Below, piece by piece: positions 63,448-64,000 of a DNA stretch of 64,000 bases (positions within the stretch are counted from its first letter, which is position 1; every line of letters begins with the position of its first letter). Made by a program: the position numbers and the translations under genes. The stretch is from Aliarcobacter cryaerophilus ATCC 43158 (GTDB taxonomy: Bacteria > Campylobacterota > Campylobacteria > Campylobacterales > Arcobacteraceae): contig NZ_CP032823.1 of the NCBI RefSeq assembly GCF_003660105.1, positions 992,001 to 1,056,000 on the forward strand, given 5' to 3'. The notes below the pieces were generated by a model, which searched no databases, was not told the DNA's origin, and saw nothing but the letters and a program-made list of their open reading frames with translations.

Positions 63448-63521
63448 TAATATCCTACTTTTGATTTAAAAATTTGAGTTTTTATTTTATCAAATTTAGA
63501 CTGAGAGTATAAAAAGCTTAA

Positions 63522-64000
63522 TTAATTTTTTAAAACCATATTTAAAGTATATTGCATATCTTCATCAAGTTCCATATTTTTAATCATCCAGTTTAGATAG
63601 TTTGCATCTTTTTTAGCAACATCTTCTATGTTTTCACCTTTATATTTCCCAAATTTAAAAGTTTGTACAAATACTGGAGTAGAAGTTAATTCAACTAATT
63701 TTTTCATAGGATTTATATCTGGAAAAATTTCTTTTACTTTTGCTACAAGTTTTGATAAAAATAGTTTCATAACTAATACATCACCTATTGCATCATGAGC
63801 TTTTATAGTTATATTATATTTTTTTGCTTCACTTTCCTCTTGCTTGAAAAGTTCCAAAGCATATCTTAGATACTGCAACCTATGATATGGAAGTTCTGAA
63901 AAAATGTGTCTAGCACATCTTAAAGTATCTATTAGTTGAAGTTGGTTTTCAAAACCCTCTTTTCTTATCATATCTAAATCAAAATTTATATTATGTGCTA
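63522..64000 (-). CDS. 3'-5' exonuclease (DnaQ/ExoX-like), 5' end outside window
   Basis: The reading frame is open past 63971 to the window edge. Codons there give A-H-N-x-N-F-D-x-D, the exo II motif (H-N-x-x-F-D) of DnaQ-type exonucleases, so the ATG at 63971 is internal. The visible part continues with H-D-A-I-G-D (exo III: H-x-A-x-x-D) and ends in a C-terminal helper domain (about the last 50 residues) with F-G-K-Y-K-G-E and D-x-x-Y-L-N-W-M, as in ExoX-type proteins. It is a single-strand exonuclease of DNA repair or an RNase T relative. Exo I lies outside. Confidence 0.87.
   Translation of the reverse strand, partial: AHNINFDLDMIRKEGFENQLQLIDTLRCARHIFSELPYHRLQYLRYALELFKQEESEAKKYNITIKAHDAIGDVLVMKLFLSKLVAKVKEIFPDINPMKKLVELTSTPVFVQTFKFGKYKGENIEDVAKKDANYLNWMIKNMELDEDMQYTLNMVLKN

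Overview
The window looks like chromosome from a low-GC (roughly a quarter to 30% G+C) member of the Campylobacterota, most likely the Arcobacter group (Aliarcobacter/Arcobacter). The evidence is the strong A+T bias, the presence of HobA (a DnaA-binding initiation factor known only from this phylum), gene orders I remember from Campylobacter (nudH-lysC-hobA-holB-folP, cbpA-hspR, icd-mdh), and a campylobacterial flagellin C-terminus at the left edge. It is almost entirely coding, with about 68 protein genes and one tRNA-Leu(CAA). I see no IS element, CRISPR array, prophage or rRNA, and no gene-free stretch above 300 bases. The left-edge flagellin and the right-edge exonuclease are cut by the window.

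Layout. 1-6.7 kb: partial flagellin, Ppx/GppA phosphatase with PssA, a SprA-related HExxH protein paired with a tiny rod/hook C-terminus-like protein, DUF523 with a TtcA-like protein, MoeA and an EamA exporter. 6.7-17.2 kb (all minus): zinc peptidase, RmuC, M48 peptidase, PLD nuclease, YbgC thioesterase, a Cache-GGDEF cyclase, two small hypotheticals, an M3 oligopeptidase, PrmC and HemW. 17.3-21.3 kb (plus): rppH-lysC-hobA-holB-folP. 21.3-24.2 kb (minus): the class III ribonucleotide reductase locus. 24.4-29.1 kb (plus): argF, hemN, a MobV-like relaxase-domain protein with eight 14-residue repeats, and BenE. 29.2-32.9 kb (minus): PNPOx-like protein, ArgD, MOSC protein, Ddh. 33-38 kb (plus): ABC ATPase, DUF748 protein, CNNM/CorC protein. 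38-43 kb (minus): MutS2 and an AsmA-like protein. 43-50 kb (mostly plus): mltG, icd, mdh, HMA protein, cytochrome c, NlpC/P60 lipoprotein. 50-54 kb: FtsL-like/rsmH, aldolase-like protein, HU, tRNA-Leu, MnmC-type oxidase. 54-58 kb (plus): CheY-like/CheC-like/histidine kinase operon and cbpA-hspR. 58-64 kb (minus): DUF475 protein, LpxK, DegT-like protein, NadE, small proteins, DjlA-like protein, exonuclease.

The most unusual locus is nrdD. The large ORF stops right after its Cys-rich zinc motif. The segment that carries the glycyl-radical motif (RVxGY) is instead encoded by a separate 54-codon ORF at 21984-22148, in the +1 frame, which overlaps both nrdD and nrdG. Next in interest are two proteins from well-known enzyme families that lack the residues their families need: a DegT/DnrJ-type protein without the PLP-binding lysine, and a class II aldolase-like protein without its three metal-binding histidines. 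Also notable are a chromosomal relaxase-like protein with a 14-residue repeat array, a TtcA-like protein with an altered cysteine motif, and a compact CheY-CheC-kinase operon with no receptor beside it.

All calls come from reading translations and from memory of the families. No database search or alignment was run.
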